A stretch of 11,557 nucleotides of DNA from Pseudolabrys sp. GTDB taxonomy: Bacteria > Pseudomonadota > Alphaproteobacteria > Rhizobiales > Xanthobacteraceae. Location of the stretch: positions 1 to 11,557 of the forward strand of contig JAHCKF010000071.1 of NCBI GenBank assembly GCA_026125925.1, in the 5' to 3' direction. This document shows, one piece after another, positions 6,286 through 11,557 of the stretch. A model generated the notes under the pieces. That model saw only the letters and a program-made list of their open reading frames with translations, had not been told where the DNA came from and made no database searches. Position numbers and translations under genes: made by a program. How positions within the stretch are numbered: the first letter of the stretch is position 1; each line of letters starts with the position of its first letter.

Positions 6286-6447
6286 TTACTCGAGCGCGGT
6301 GGAAATCTTGCTGAGGGTCGTGTTCAGGTTCGTCCCGATGGCATTGACCGTCGCGATGATGACGACGGCGATACCCGCGGCGATCAGGCCATATTCGATC
6401 GCCGTAGCGCCCGACTCGTCCTTAAAGAAGCTGAGAAGCTTGGCCAT
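6286..6447 (-). CDS. Flp family type IVb pilin
   Basis: A 53-residue prepilin. It starts MAKLLSFFKDESG, followed by ATAIEYGLIAAGIAVVIIA and a short polar end. The G|ATAIEY junction (Gly13-Ala14) is the class IVb prepilin cleavage site, with the conserved Glu5 and Tyr6 of the mature chain, and the 20-residue hydrophobic helix after it is the pilin assembly spine. The leader is short and basic as expected. Mature pilin would be about 40 residues, processed by a TadV/CpaA-type peptidase and built into adhesive Flp pili by a Tad secretion system. GGAG (complement of 6456-6459) lies 8 nt before the ATG. No tad/cpa/rcp genes are near; the gene stands alone between convergent and divergent unrelated genes, so it depends on machinery encoded elsewhere or serves as an extra pilin. 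Confidence 0.92.
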   Translation of the reverse strand: MAKLLSFFKDESGATAIEYGLIAAGIAVVIIATVNAIGTNLNTTLSKISTALE

Positions 6448-7169
6448 CCAAATTACTCCATTACGTTTACTATGTCAGCGAAGTTGCGATTTGTCGTAGG
6501 TGTAGCTTTGCCCAGTCCACACGGCATCGTGGAAATGCCGATCAGGTGTCGCCGTGGATCAGCGACGCACACGGTATACGGAGCGCGACGTAAAACTGCG
6601 GTAAACAAGGTTGTCGAGTTTTTATATGACACACCGCAGGTTGCACAGAGATGGCGCGTAAATAGGAACTGCGTTCTGCGCGCCATGATCTGAATATTGG
6701 CTTCTTCGCGCACGAATTGGAGCGCTTTTCGTCCTGCAGTTCGTTGTCGCGGTCGATGCCCATTGAGAGCGGTTATCACGCATCGCGCTTCGTCATCCTG
6801 AACACGCATAAACGCACCTTCGTCTTCAGGCTTTTTTGATGATGCCGCTCGTTTCCGCTCCCTGCGATGCGTGCGACACGCGCCGCGATCGCAATGATCA
6901 ATCGCGGAGCAGCGGCGCCGCGCCATGCGCGTGCGACTTCGTCGCAGCCTGGCCCGTGACGATGAGCGTGCGTGAGCGGCCGGGCATTATTCCTAGACAG
7001 ACCGCTTCATCGGCCGGTCCTCGGTCGCCGTCATGATGTGACAGTCTTTTGTCGGCCGGCATCGATGCCGGGCTTTGCCCACAGCAACCTGAAAGTCCGC
7101 ACATTTCGCTGAGGAATCTGCGCATATTTGCTAAACGGAATTCACAACCCTGACGGCGCGGGCGAAACG
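6448..7169. other. Gene-poor, AT-richer intergenic region
   Basis: About 720 bp without a gene I can support. Base composition is visibly lower in GC than the flanks (for example about 47% at 6601-6660). The left end must hold the promoter and 5' leader of the pilin gene on the - strand, the right end the promoter of the NUDIX gene. Open frames exist on both strands (for example 6453-6926 on the -, 6836-7036 on the +) but show no motif, poor codon bias and Cys/Arg/Ser-rich shadow-like composition. A perfect 16-bp palindrome sits at 7056-7071. A small RNA or a decayed gene is possible but not shown. Confidence 0.5.
7056..7071. promoter_or_regulatory. Perfect 16-bp palindrome upstream of the NUDIX gene
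   Basis: CCGGCATCGATGCCGG is fully self-complementary and centred about 106 nt before the probable GTG start of the NUDIX gene. With no unpaired loop it fits a dimeric regulator binding site better than an RNA hairpin, though a G/C-rich palindrome can arise by chance in such DNA. No matching second site was seen in the window. Confidence 0.25.
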
Positions 7170-7748
7170 GTGGCTGGCAAGACGATAGAAGCGGCGGGCG
7201 GCATCGTGGTGCGCAAAGGCGGCCGCGCTTTGATTGCCGTGGTGCAGCGCGCCAAGGACGATGCCTGGGTTTTGCCGCGCGGCAAGCTCAAGCGCGATGA
7301 AAACCCGGTGGCCGGTGCGCGACGTGAGGTCGTCGAAGAGACAGGGCACCGCGTCGCCGTCCACGAGTATGTAGGCGCGATCACCTATCGCGCCGGCGGG
7401 CGTCCCAAGGTGGTGCAGTTCTGGCGCATGGAGGCCGACAAGGATCCGAGCCACGAACTGATGCGGGACATCGTCGCCGTCGAATGGCTGCCGTTGAAGG
7501 CGGCAATCCGGCGCCTGAGCTATCCGCTGGAGAAGCTGTTCCTGCGTCACGCGGCGGCGCGCGCCATCGCCCGGCACAAGCGGGGCAAGGGCAACAGTAA
7601 GGGTAAGGTCAAACACCGCAGCGTCAGCAAGCCCGTGCCGAAGAAATCCGGCGCCACCGCCAAGCTCAGCAAGTCGCCGAAGCTCAAGCCGGCGAAAAAG
7701 CGCGATAGCAACAAGCGCGGCAGGAAGAAGAACAAGCGCGGGCGTTAA
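7170..7748 (+). CDS. NUDIX hydrolase with Lys/Arg-rich C-terminal tail
   Basis: A 192-residue cytoplasmic protein. The Nudix box is complete: G38 x5 E44 x7 R52 E53 V x E56 E57 x G59 (reads GKLKRDENPVAGARREVVEE then TG), giving the Mg2+-binding glutamates. The domain opens with IEAAGGIVVRKG and continues to about residue 130, including KVVQFWRMEA and AVEWLPLKAA, resembling MutT/diadenosine-polyphosphate-type hydrolases that cleave nucleoside diphosphates linked to another group; the substrate is not determined. Residues 137-192 form a low-complexity basic tail with 25 Lys/Arg among 56 residues, probably disordered and able to bind nucleic acid or polyphosphate. Start choice: GTG 7170 fits where family members begin; TTG 7128 is an in-frame alternative with GAGGAA 11 nt upstream, adding 14 residues of non-family, AT-rich sequence. 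Confidence 0.88.
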   Translation: MAGKTIEAAGGIVVRKGGRALIAVVQRAKDDAWVLPRGKLKRDENPVAGARREVVEETGHRVAVHEYVGAITYRAGGRPKVVQFWRMEADKDPSHELMRDIVAVEWLPLKAAIRRLSYPLEKLFLRHAAARAIARHKRGKGNSKGKVKHRSVSKPVPKKSGATAKLSKSPKLKPAKKRDSNKRGRKKNKRGR

Positions 7749-7855
7749 GACGGTCGGGACCGGCGCCACAGAATCTCCGCATTCGCGGACGGACAGGCGC
7801 AAAAAGTCGCGTATTTTCAAGCGCTGGCGTTCAGATTGTGTTCAGCGCGCCGGCA

Positions 7856-7881
7856 GGAACCTCGCTCCCACGCTCAACGTT
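7856..7881 (+). promoter_or_regulatory. EcfG-type (general stress response) promoter
   Basis: GGAAC at 7856-7860 and CGTT at 7878-7881 are separated by exactly 17 nt and followed by AATA. This matches the alphaproteobacterial sigma-EcfG consensus GGAAC-N16/17-CGTT. It points toward the small exported protein gene at 7973, leaving a leader of roughly 80-90 nt. The assignment follows from the published consensus of the PhyR-NepR-EcfG system; use in vivo is an inference. Confidence 0.7.
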
Positions 7882-7972
7882 AATACTGCGCGACCATGCC
7901 GCAGGAAATTCCCCGGTGGCCCGTTCAATCGGCAAGGCCACTCTCACAACCAGCGAACCCAGGAGGTGCGCT

Positions 7973-8278
7973 ATGACCCGTTTCGGAAAGACCCTCACCG
8001 CGCTCGCCGCAGCCGCCACGCTGACCATTGCCGCCGTTGCGGCGCCGCAGCCCGCTGAAGCCCGCGGCGGCCGTATCGCCGCCGGCATCATCGGCGGCCT
8101 GGCCGCGGGCGCCATCATCGGCGGCATCGCCAGCAACGGTTACGGCTACGGCTATGGTCCCGGCTATTACGCCTACGGCCCCGGCCCGGTCTATTACGGC
8201 CCGAGCTGCTGGTGGCGCCGCGAGCGCGTCTGGGACGGCTACGGCTGGCGTCTGCGCCGGGTCCGCGTCTGTAACTAG
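7973..8278 (+). CDS. Small exported Gly/Tyr-rich protein (paralogue 1)
   Basis: A 101-residue protein with a clear Sec signal peptide (MTRFGKTLTALAAAA, hydrophobic core, PAEA|RGG with likely cleavage after about residue 30). A glycine-zipper-like helix follows (IAAGIIGGLAAGAIIGGIA), then a Gly/Tyr/Pro-rich stretch (YGYGYGPGYYAYGPGPVYYG) and a basic end CWWRRERVWDGYGWRLRRVR then VCN, with two Cys that could pair. The function is unknown; this layout is common among small envelope proteins in Hyphomicrobiales. The start is fixed by AGGAGGTG at 7961-7968, 4 nt before the ATG, although the frame is open further upstream. An EcfG-type promoter at 7856-7881 and an intrinsic terminator at 8303-8339 make it a single-gene stress-regulated unit. 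It is a paralogue of the gene at 8586. Confidence 0.85.
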   Translation: MTRFGKTLTALAAAATLTIAAVAAPQPAEARGGRIAAGIIGGLAAGAIIGGIASNGYGYGYGPGYYAYGPGPVYYGPSCWWRRERVWDGYGWRLRRVRVCN

Positions 8279-8302
8279 GACCTGCCGAGACCAACACCGA
8301 CG

Positions 8303-8339
8303 AAAAGCCCGGGTCCGGCAACGGATCCGGGCTTTTTTC
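8303..8339 (+). terminator. Intrinsic terminator after the first small exported protein gene
   Basis: AGCCCGGGTCCG (8306-8317) pairs with CGGATCCGGGCT (8322-8333), 12 pairs including one G-T, closed by a GCAA loop and followed by a run of six T (8333-8338). An A run precedes the stem and can extend it. This is a textbook factor-independent terminator 24 nt after the stop codon. Confidence 0.92.
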
Positions 8340-8441
8340 ATCTGGATTTTGTGATTGGAGTCACAGCGGCGCCTTCCCGCCAAGCGTATCCAGACTGGGG
8401 CATCCGGCGCCACACGGTGCGCCGGAACCCTGGAGATCAAG

Positions 8442-8522
8442 GTGGAAAACGGCATTCTCGCCGCCGCCGCGACCATCCGGCTGATAGAAGCCGCGTTTCG
8501 TCTGCCCTTAAGCTTCGCGTAA
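8442..8522 (+). CDS. Possible 26-residue small ORF
   Basis: GTG at 8442 with GGAG 6 nt upstream (8432-8435) opens a 26-codon frame reading MENGILAAAATIRLIEAAFR then LPLSFA and TAA. The product would be a short, Ala/Leu/Ile-rich amphipathic peptide. It ends 64 nt before the second small exported protein gene. There is no recognised family, and short frames with a passable ribosome binding site occur by chance in GC-rich DNA, so this may be a leader peptide or nothing. Confidence 0.2.
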   Translation: MENGILAAAATIRLIEAAFRLPLSFA

Positions 8523-8585
8523 CCACCGCGGCCCACAATCCGGCCGGTTTCTGTGAATAGGCTCCGGCCTGAAAGGATGAGTTCC

Positions 8586-8903
8586 ATGAACTACAAGGTC
8601 ATCGCCCTGACCGCGGCGGCTTTGTCGGTCGCCGCGCTGCCGACCACCGCCGACGCGCGCTGCCACGGCTGCGGCGTCGCCGCCGGTGTCGTCGGCGGAC
8701 TCGCCGCCGGCGCCATCATCGGCTCGGCCATCGCCGGCCCGCGCGCCTACGAAGTTCCGCCGCCGGGCTACTACGAACCCGCGCCGGTCTATGTGGAACC
8801 GGCCCCGCGCTATTATTACGAAGGTCCGGCCTGCCACATCGAGCGGCAGCGAATCTGGGACGGCTATCGCTGGCGCCATCGTCGCGTCGAAGTTTGCGAC
8901 TAA
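8586..8903 (+). CDS. Small exported Pro/Tyr-rich protein (paralogue 2)
   Basis: A 105-residue protein with a signal peptide (MNYKVIALTAAALSVAALP, cleavage probably at ADA|R near residue 24). The mature part begins RCHGCGVAAG, followed by VVGGLAAGAIIGSAIAG, a Pro/Tyr stretch (PPPGYYEPAPVYVEPAPRYY) and an end like that of the gene at 7973: ACHIERQRIWDGYRWRHRRV then EVCD. The shared GGLAAGAIIG helix and WDGYxWRxRRVxVC end show that the two are paralogues. This copy has an extra Cys-His-x2-Cys at the mature N-terminus that could form a disulfide or bind metal. AAGGA at 8573-8577 lies 8 nt before the chosen ATG; ATG 8577 is an alternative three codons upstream. Function unknown; expected in the periplasm or outer envelope. 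It has its own terminator at 8959-9014. Confidence 0.85.
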   Translation: MNYKVIALTAAALSVAALPTTADARCHGCGVAAGVVGGLAAGAIIGSAIAGPRAYEVPPPGYYEPAPVYVEPAPRYYYEGPACHIERQRIWDGYRWRHRRVEVCD

Positions 8904-8915
8904 ATGAATGACGGT

Positions 8916-8946
8916 CGGCGCCCGATTTCACCATCGTCGGGCGCCG
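8916..8946. repeat. Perfect 10-bp stem-loop downstream of the second small exported protein gene
   Basis: CGGCGCCCGA (8916-8925) and TCGGGCGCCG (8937-8946) form a perfect 10-bp stem with an 11-nt loop, 13 nt after the stop codon. No T run follows, so it is more likely a 3'-end stabilising stem standing before the true terminator at 8959-9014. Confidence 0.6.
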
Positions 8947-8958
8947 GGAAAAGACGAT

Positions 8959-9014
8959 CCTCGAAGGAAGGGCGGCGGCCCTGAACCTCCGGCCGTCCCC
9001 TTCGAGGGTTTTTC
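8959..9014 (+). terminator. Intrinsic terminator after the second small exported protein gene
   Basis: CCTCGAAGG (8959-8967) pairs with CCTTCGAGG (8999-9007). After a two-base bulge the stem continues with GGGCGGC (8970-8976) against GCCGTCC (8992-8998), with a G-T pair. Five T follow at 9009-9013. It ends transcription toward the convergent lytic transglycosylase gene, whose stop lies at 9055. Confidence 0.8.
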
Positions 9015-9054
9015 CTTAGTTGAACGTCACCGGCACTGATTTTTCGGCCCGGTC

Positions 9055-10290
9055 TTAGCGCCGCATGTGCGAGAGCACCGCCGCCGTCGGCCAGCAATCG
9101 ACCTTCAACCCATTACGCTTCTGATAATGCCCGAGCGCCGCGCGCGTCAGCATGCCGGCCTTGCCGTCGATCTTGTCCTTGTACAACCCGAGTTCGGTCA
9201 GGCGCTGCTGCATCGCCTCGACGTCCCTGGTCTTGAGCTGCTCGCTCTTGCTCCACGGCGTCACGAAGGATTTGGCGCCGGCGATGCGATCGGCCAGATG
9301 GCCGACAAACAGCACATAAAGATCGGAGAAATTGTAGTCCTTGATGACGAAGTAGTTCTTCGGCGTCAGGAACGACGGACCGTATGAGCCCTCCGGCTGC
9401 AACAGCGAGGCCGGCGTCGCCAGCGCCTCGGCCGTCAGCTTGCGCGGCGGGATGATGAGATAGCCGCGCTTCACCCATTCGCCGACCGGCATCTTCACCT
9501 CCGGCACGCCGGCCGAGCAGTCGCCATTTTCCGGCGCGCGCACCTCATAGGCCCAGCGCTCGCCGCGCTGCCAGCCGCGGCCGGCAAGCTGCCGCGCCGC
9601 CGACGCCAGGGCATCGGGCACCGAGTGGAAGATGTCGATGCGCCCGTCATGGTCGAAATCGACCGCATAGCGGTAGTAGTCCGACGGCAGGAACTGCGTG
9701 AGACCGAGCGCGCCGCCCCAGGATGAGCGCATATCGGAACGCGGCACGCCATCCTGCAGCATCTTCAGCGCGTGAATGAACTCTTCCTGATACATCGCCT
9801 TGCGCCGGCCGGTGTAAGCCTGCGTCGCCAGCGCGCGGATGCCGTCATGCGGCAGCTTGTAGCCGCCGTAGTCGGTCTCGCGTGCCCAGATCGCCAGCAC
9901 GATGTTGCCGGGGACGCCGATCTCCTTCTCGATGCGCGCCAGCGTGTCGCGATATCGCTTCTGCAACTGCTGGCCGCGCGCCGCCAGCCGGTCGAAGCTT
10001 TTCTCGCGCAGATACTGCGACGGCGTCTGCACGAATTCCGGCTGGCCGGGCGCCGGCTTCTCAGGACGGCCGGCGATCTCGAGATCGGGCAGCGAAAAAT
10101 CCGGCGTCAGGCCCTTGATCGCCGCATCGAACACCGGCCGCGTCACGCCGATTTTTTGCGCACGCGGCCACATCGATTCGAGGAATCGATCGAACGCCGA
10201 ATCGGCTGACGCGTGATTCGCCAACGCCAGCGCCATCAAAAGCGCAACGACCGCTAGATGTGGTTTGCGAATTCGCAGGCGACACAGCAT
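9055..10290 (-). CDS. Lytic murein transglycosylase (SLT_2/MltB-like) with peptidoglycan-binding domain
   Basis: A 411-residue exported enzyme that cleaves the MurNAc-GlcNAc bond of peptidoglycan, forming 1,6-anhydro-MurNAc ends. The signal peptide is MLCRLRIRKP plus a hydrophobic core, cut at HASA|D after residue 29; Cys3 precedes the core, so it is not a lipobox and the protein should be soluble in the periplasm. The MltB-type domain spans about 30-330, with catalytic Glu138 in AIWARETDYGGYK, then GGALGLTQFLPSDYYRYAVD and FDHDGRIDIFHS, the Asp-rich loop that binds calcium in MltB. The last 65 residues form a PG_binding_1 domain (MQQRLTELGLYKDKIDGKAG, then TRAALGHYQKRNGL). The start at 10290 is preferred because GAGAGGG (complement of 10297-10303) lies 6 nt upstream and it begins the signal peptide; the frame stays open to 10407. 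Transcribed divergently from the FMN reductase gene. Confidence 0.93.
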   Translation of the reverse strand: MLCRLRIRKPHLAVVALLMALALANHASADSAFDRFLESMWPRAQKIGVTRPVFDAAIKGLTPDFSLPDLEIAGRPEKPAPGQPEFVQTPSQYLREKSFDRLAARGQQLQKRYRDTLARIEKEIGVPGNIVLAIWARETDYGGYKLPHDGIRALATQAYTGRRKAMYQEEFIHALKMLQDGVPRSDMRSSWGGALGLTQFLPSDYYRYAVDFDHDGRIDIFHSVPDALASAARQLAGRGWQRGERWAYEVRAPENGDCSAGVPEVKMPVGEWVKRGYLIIPPRKLTAEALATPASLLQPEGSYGPSFLTPKNYFVIKDYNFSDLYVLFVGHLADRIAGAKSFVTPWSKSEQLKTRDVEAMQQRLTELGLYKDKIDGKAGMLTRAALGHYQKRNGLKVDCWPTAAVLSHMRR

Positions 10291-10296
10291 CGGCGA

Positions 10297-10303
10297 CCCT
10301 CTC
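10297..10303 (-). promoter_or_regulatory. Ribosome binding site deciding the transglycosylase start
   Basis: GAGAGGG on the - strand, 6 nt before the ATG at 10290. The in-frame ATGs farther upstream (10320 and 10407) lack a comparable site and would put 10 or 39 polar residues before the signal peptide. Confidence 0.6.
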
Positions 10304-10501
10304 GAACGTTCGGCGAACATCCGCGAATCAGAGAACGGATAGTGGCCGGTAAATCCAAGCTTAATGCGGTGCCCGACGCGCGTCCAAATGCACGCGCCTG
10401 CCGGCATGGTTAGCAGACAGTATACCCGATGTGCCTTGAACCCGATGAACGACAGCGACTAGGAAGCGCACAGGCTTCAACGTTTTCACAAGGTGCAATT
10501 C

Positions 10502-11068
10502 ATGGCCATCAAGCTGAACGTCATCGTCTGCAGCACGCGTCCCGGCCGGATCGGCCTGCCCGTCGCCCGCTGGTTCGAATCCGCCGTCAAGAAGGACAGC
10601 CGCTTCGAGCCGAGGTTCGTCGATCTCGCCGAGATCAACCTGCCGATCTACGACGAGCCGCGCCACCCGGCCATGCAGCAGTACGAGCACGCGCACACCA
10701 AGGCCTGGTCGGAGATCGTCAAATCCGCCGACGCTTATGCCTTCGTCATGCCGGAATACAATTATTTCCCCTCGGCCTCGCTCATCAACGCCCTGACCTA
10801 TGTGTTCAAGGAGTGGAATTACAAGGCGGCCGGCCTCGTCAGCTACGGCGGCGTGTCGGGCGGCCTGCGCGCCGCGCAGGCCGTGAAGCTGATGCTCACC
10901 GCCATGAAAGTGATGCCGTTGCCGGAAGGTGTGCCGATTCCGTTCGCCGGCAAGCAGATCGAGAACGGCGTGTTCAAGTCGAACGAGTTGATCGACGCTA
11001 GCGTCAAGACCATGCTGGACGAACTGGCAAAGTGGTCCGGCGCGCTGGCGCCGCTTCAGGGCAAGTAA
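10502..11068 (+). CDS. NADPH-dependent FMN reductase family protein (flavodoxin-like)
   Basis: A 188-residue cytoplasmic flavoprotein. It starts MAIKLNVIVCSTRPGRIGLP: the CSTRPGRIG loop matches the FMN phosphate-binding GSxRxxS-type loop of the SsuE/ChrR/ArsH group. MPEYNYFPSASLINALTYV is the family's PEYNxSxPGxLKNAIDW region, with Ser-Ala-Ser where Pro-Gly is usual. YGGVSGGLRAAQAVKLML contacts the isoalloxazine ring. Such enzymes reduce free FMN, quinones, chromate or azo dyes with NAD(P)H, and the target cannot be told here. AAGGTG at 10490-10495 lies 6 nt before the ATG; TTG 10493 is an unlikely longer start overlapping that site. A strong terminator follows at 11084-11117. The roughly 210-nt gap before it carries both divergent promoters, unresolved here. 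Confidence 0.92.
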   Translation: MAIKLNVIVCSTRPGRIGLPVARWFESAVKKDSRFEPRFVDLAEINLPIYDEPRHPAMQQYEHAHTKAWSEIVKSADAYAFVMPEYNYFPSASLINALTYVFKEWNYKAAGLVSYGGVSGGLRAAQAVKLMLTAMKVMPLPEGVPIPFAGKQIENGVFKSNELIDASVKTMLDELAKWSGALAPLQGK

Positions 11069-11083
11069 TCTCTTCTCCAAAGC

Positions 11084-11117
11084 AAAGGGCCGCCCGTCAA
11101 TCAACGGGCGGCCCTTT
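11084..11117. terminator. Bidirectional intrinsic terminator
   Basis: AAAGGGCCGCCCGT (11084-11097) and ACGGGCGGCCCTTT (11104-11117) form a perfect 14-bp stem with a 6-nt loop. The A/T ends give a short T run on both strands. It lies between the stops of the convergent FMN reductase gene (11068) and the UPF0114 gene (11137), so it can serve both. Confidence 0.9.
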
Positions 11118-11136
11118 CGATTCGAGAACGCCGGCT

Positions 11137-11557
11137 TCAGTGATGCGGCTTGGCGTAAGAGTCCTGGCTGATCTTCTCGACATAGGCGATGCCGATAGCC
11201 GATATCACGAAGAGAAAATGAATGATCGCCTGCCACATCACGCCGGTCTCGGTGTACTGCGACGTCGATTGGCCCAGTTGTCCGGCGTAGATGAATGTGC
11301 GCAGCAGGTGGATCGAAGAGATGCCGATGATCGCCATGGCGAGCTTGATCTTCAGCACGCTGGCATTGACGTGGCTGAGCCATTCCGGCTGATCGGGATG
11401 GCGCTCGAGTTCAAGACGCGAAACGAAGGTCTCGTAGCCGCCGACGATGACCATGATCAGCAGGTTCGAGATCATCACCACGTCGATCAGGCCCAGCACC
11501 ACGAGCATGATTTCCTGCTCGGTGAACTTCATGGCGCCGCCGACGAGGTGGAGCAGT
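11137..11557 (-). CDS. YqhA/UPF0114 family membrane protein (5' end cut by window)
   Basis: The frame is open from the window edge to a TGA at 11137-11139. It reads LLHLVGGAMKFTEQEIMLVV, then LGLIDVVMISNLLIMVIVGG and YETFVSRLE, and later LKIKLAMAIIGISSIHLLRT. These match the UPF0114/YqhA family, for example the SGYENFVS-like segment and the KxKxAxxIxxISSIHLLR segment. Two to three membrane helices are visible: about 11145-11220, 11300-11360 and 11450-11510 on the reverse strand. Family members of about 165-180 residues carry one more N-terminal helix, so the ATG at 11532 is probably internal and the gene runs beyond the window. The function is not established; a small inner-membrane protein. 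It shares the bidirectional terminator at 11084-11117 with the FMN reductase gene. Confidence 0.88.
   Translation of the reverse strand, partial: LLHLVGGAMKFTEQEIMLVVLGLIDVVMISNLLIMVIVGGYETFVSRLELERHPDQPEWLSHVNASVLKIKLAMAIIGISSIHLLRTFIYAGQLGQSTSQYTETGVMWQAIIHFLFVISAIGIAYVEKISQDSYAKPHH

Larger units (their letters stand above)
8279..8585. other. Intergenic region between the two small exported protein genes
   Basis: This 307-bp gap holds the terminator at 8303-8339 and should contain the promoter of the second paralogue. GGAAC occurs at 8424-8428 but no CGTT follows at 16-17 nt. A 26-codon frame at 8442-8522 has a ribosome binding site and is listed separately with low confidence. Confidence 0.5.

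Noticed and set aside
6453..6926. 157-codon frame on the - strand upstream of the pilin
   Set aside because: No ribosome binding site or motif, codon use unlike neighbours, and it overlaps the pilin's expected leader.
8424..8450. Second EcfG promoter before the gene at 8586
   Set aside because: GGAAC is present at 8424-8428, but the required CGTT is missing at 16-17 nt.
10361..11383. Long open frame on the - strand opposite the FMN reductase gene
   Set aside because: It runs through a strong terminator and into the UPF0114 gene in another frame; His/Arg-rich composition is typical of a shadow frame.

Overview
The window is GC-rich (roughly 65% in the genes) with strong G/C third-position bias. 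Its gene families, the AGGAGG-type ribosome binding sites, one promoter matching the alphaproteobacterial EcfG consensus and two families of small dispersed palindromes all point to a chromosomal segment of an alphaproteobacterium. Hyphomicrobiales (Bradyrhizobium/Rhodopseudomonas-like) is most likely; genus cannot be fixed from sequence reading alone. No tRNA, rRNA, CRISPR array, transposase or phage gene was seen.

Left part (1-2884, + strand): the 3' end of a threonine/serine dehydratase-like PLP enzyme; a divergent ThiE-like (thiamine phosphate synthase superfamily) protein overlapping by 4 nt an exported Sel1-repeat protein; then an inositol monophosphatase-family phosphatase, separated from the Sel1 gene by an inverted pair of palindromic repeats.

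Central part (3232-6171, + strand): a MotA/TolQ/ExbB-type proton channel protein and a MotB/OmpA-like peptidoglycan-binding partner form a stator-like pair outside any flagellar or Tol context. They are followed closely by a DUF4031 protein and a GNAT acetyltransferase. Inverted repeat pairs of one family lie before and after the channel gene, and a half-copy of a second family lies after the peptidoglycan-binding gene. A 53-residue Flp-type pilin gene lies convergently on the - strand (6286-6447), without tad/cpa genes in view.

Right part (6448-11557): a gene-poor, AT-richer stretch of about 700 bp; a NUDIX hydrolase with a very basic C-terminal tail; two tandem paralogous small exported Gly/Tyr-rich proteins, the first behind an EcfG-type (general stress response) promoter, each followed by an intrinsic terminator; a periplasmic lytic murein transglycosylase on the - strand; an NADPH-dependent FMN reductase-family protein on the + strand; and the C-terminal part of a YqhA/UPF0114 membrane protein on the - strand, cut by the window end.

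Functionally, several genes concern the cell envelope (Sel1 protein, stator/peptidoglycan pair, pilin, two small exported proteins, lytic transglycosylase). I see no convincing evidence of a wholly new multi-gene system. The best leads are the orphan stator-like pair, the paired inverted palindromes (one pair with separately conserved stem pairing), the stress-promoter-driven exported paralogue and the degenerate ThiE-like protein.
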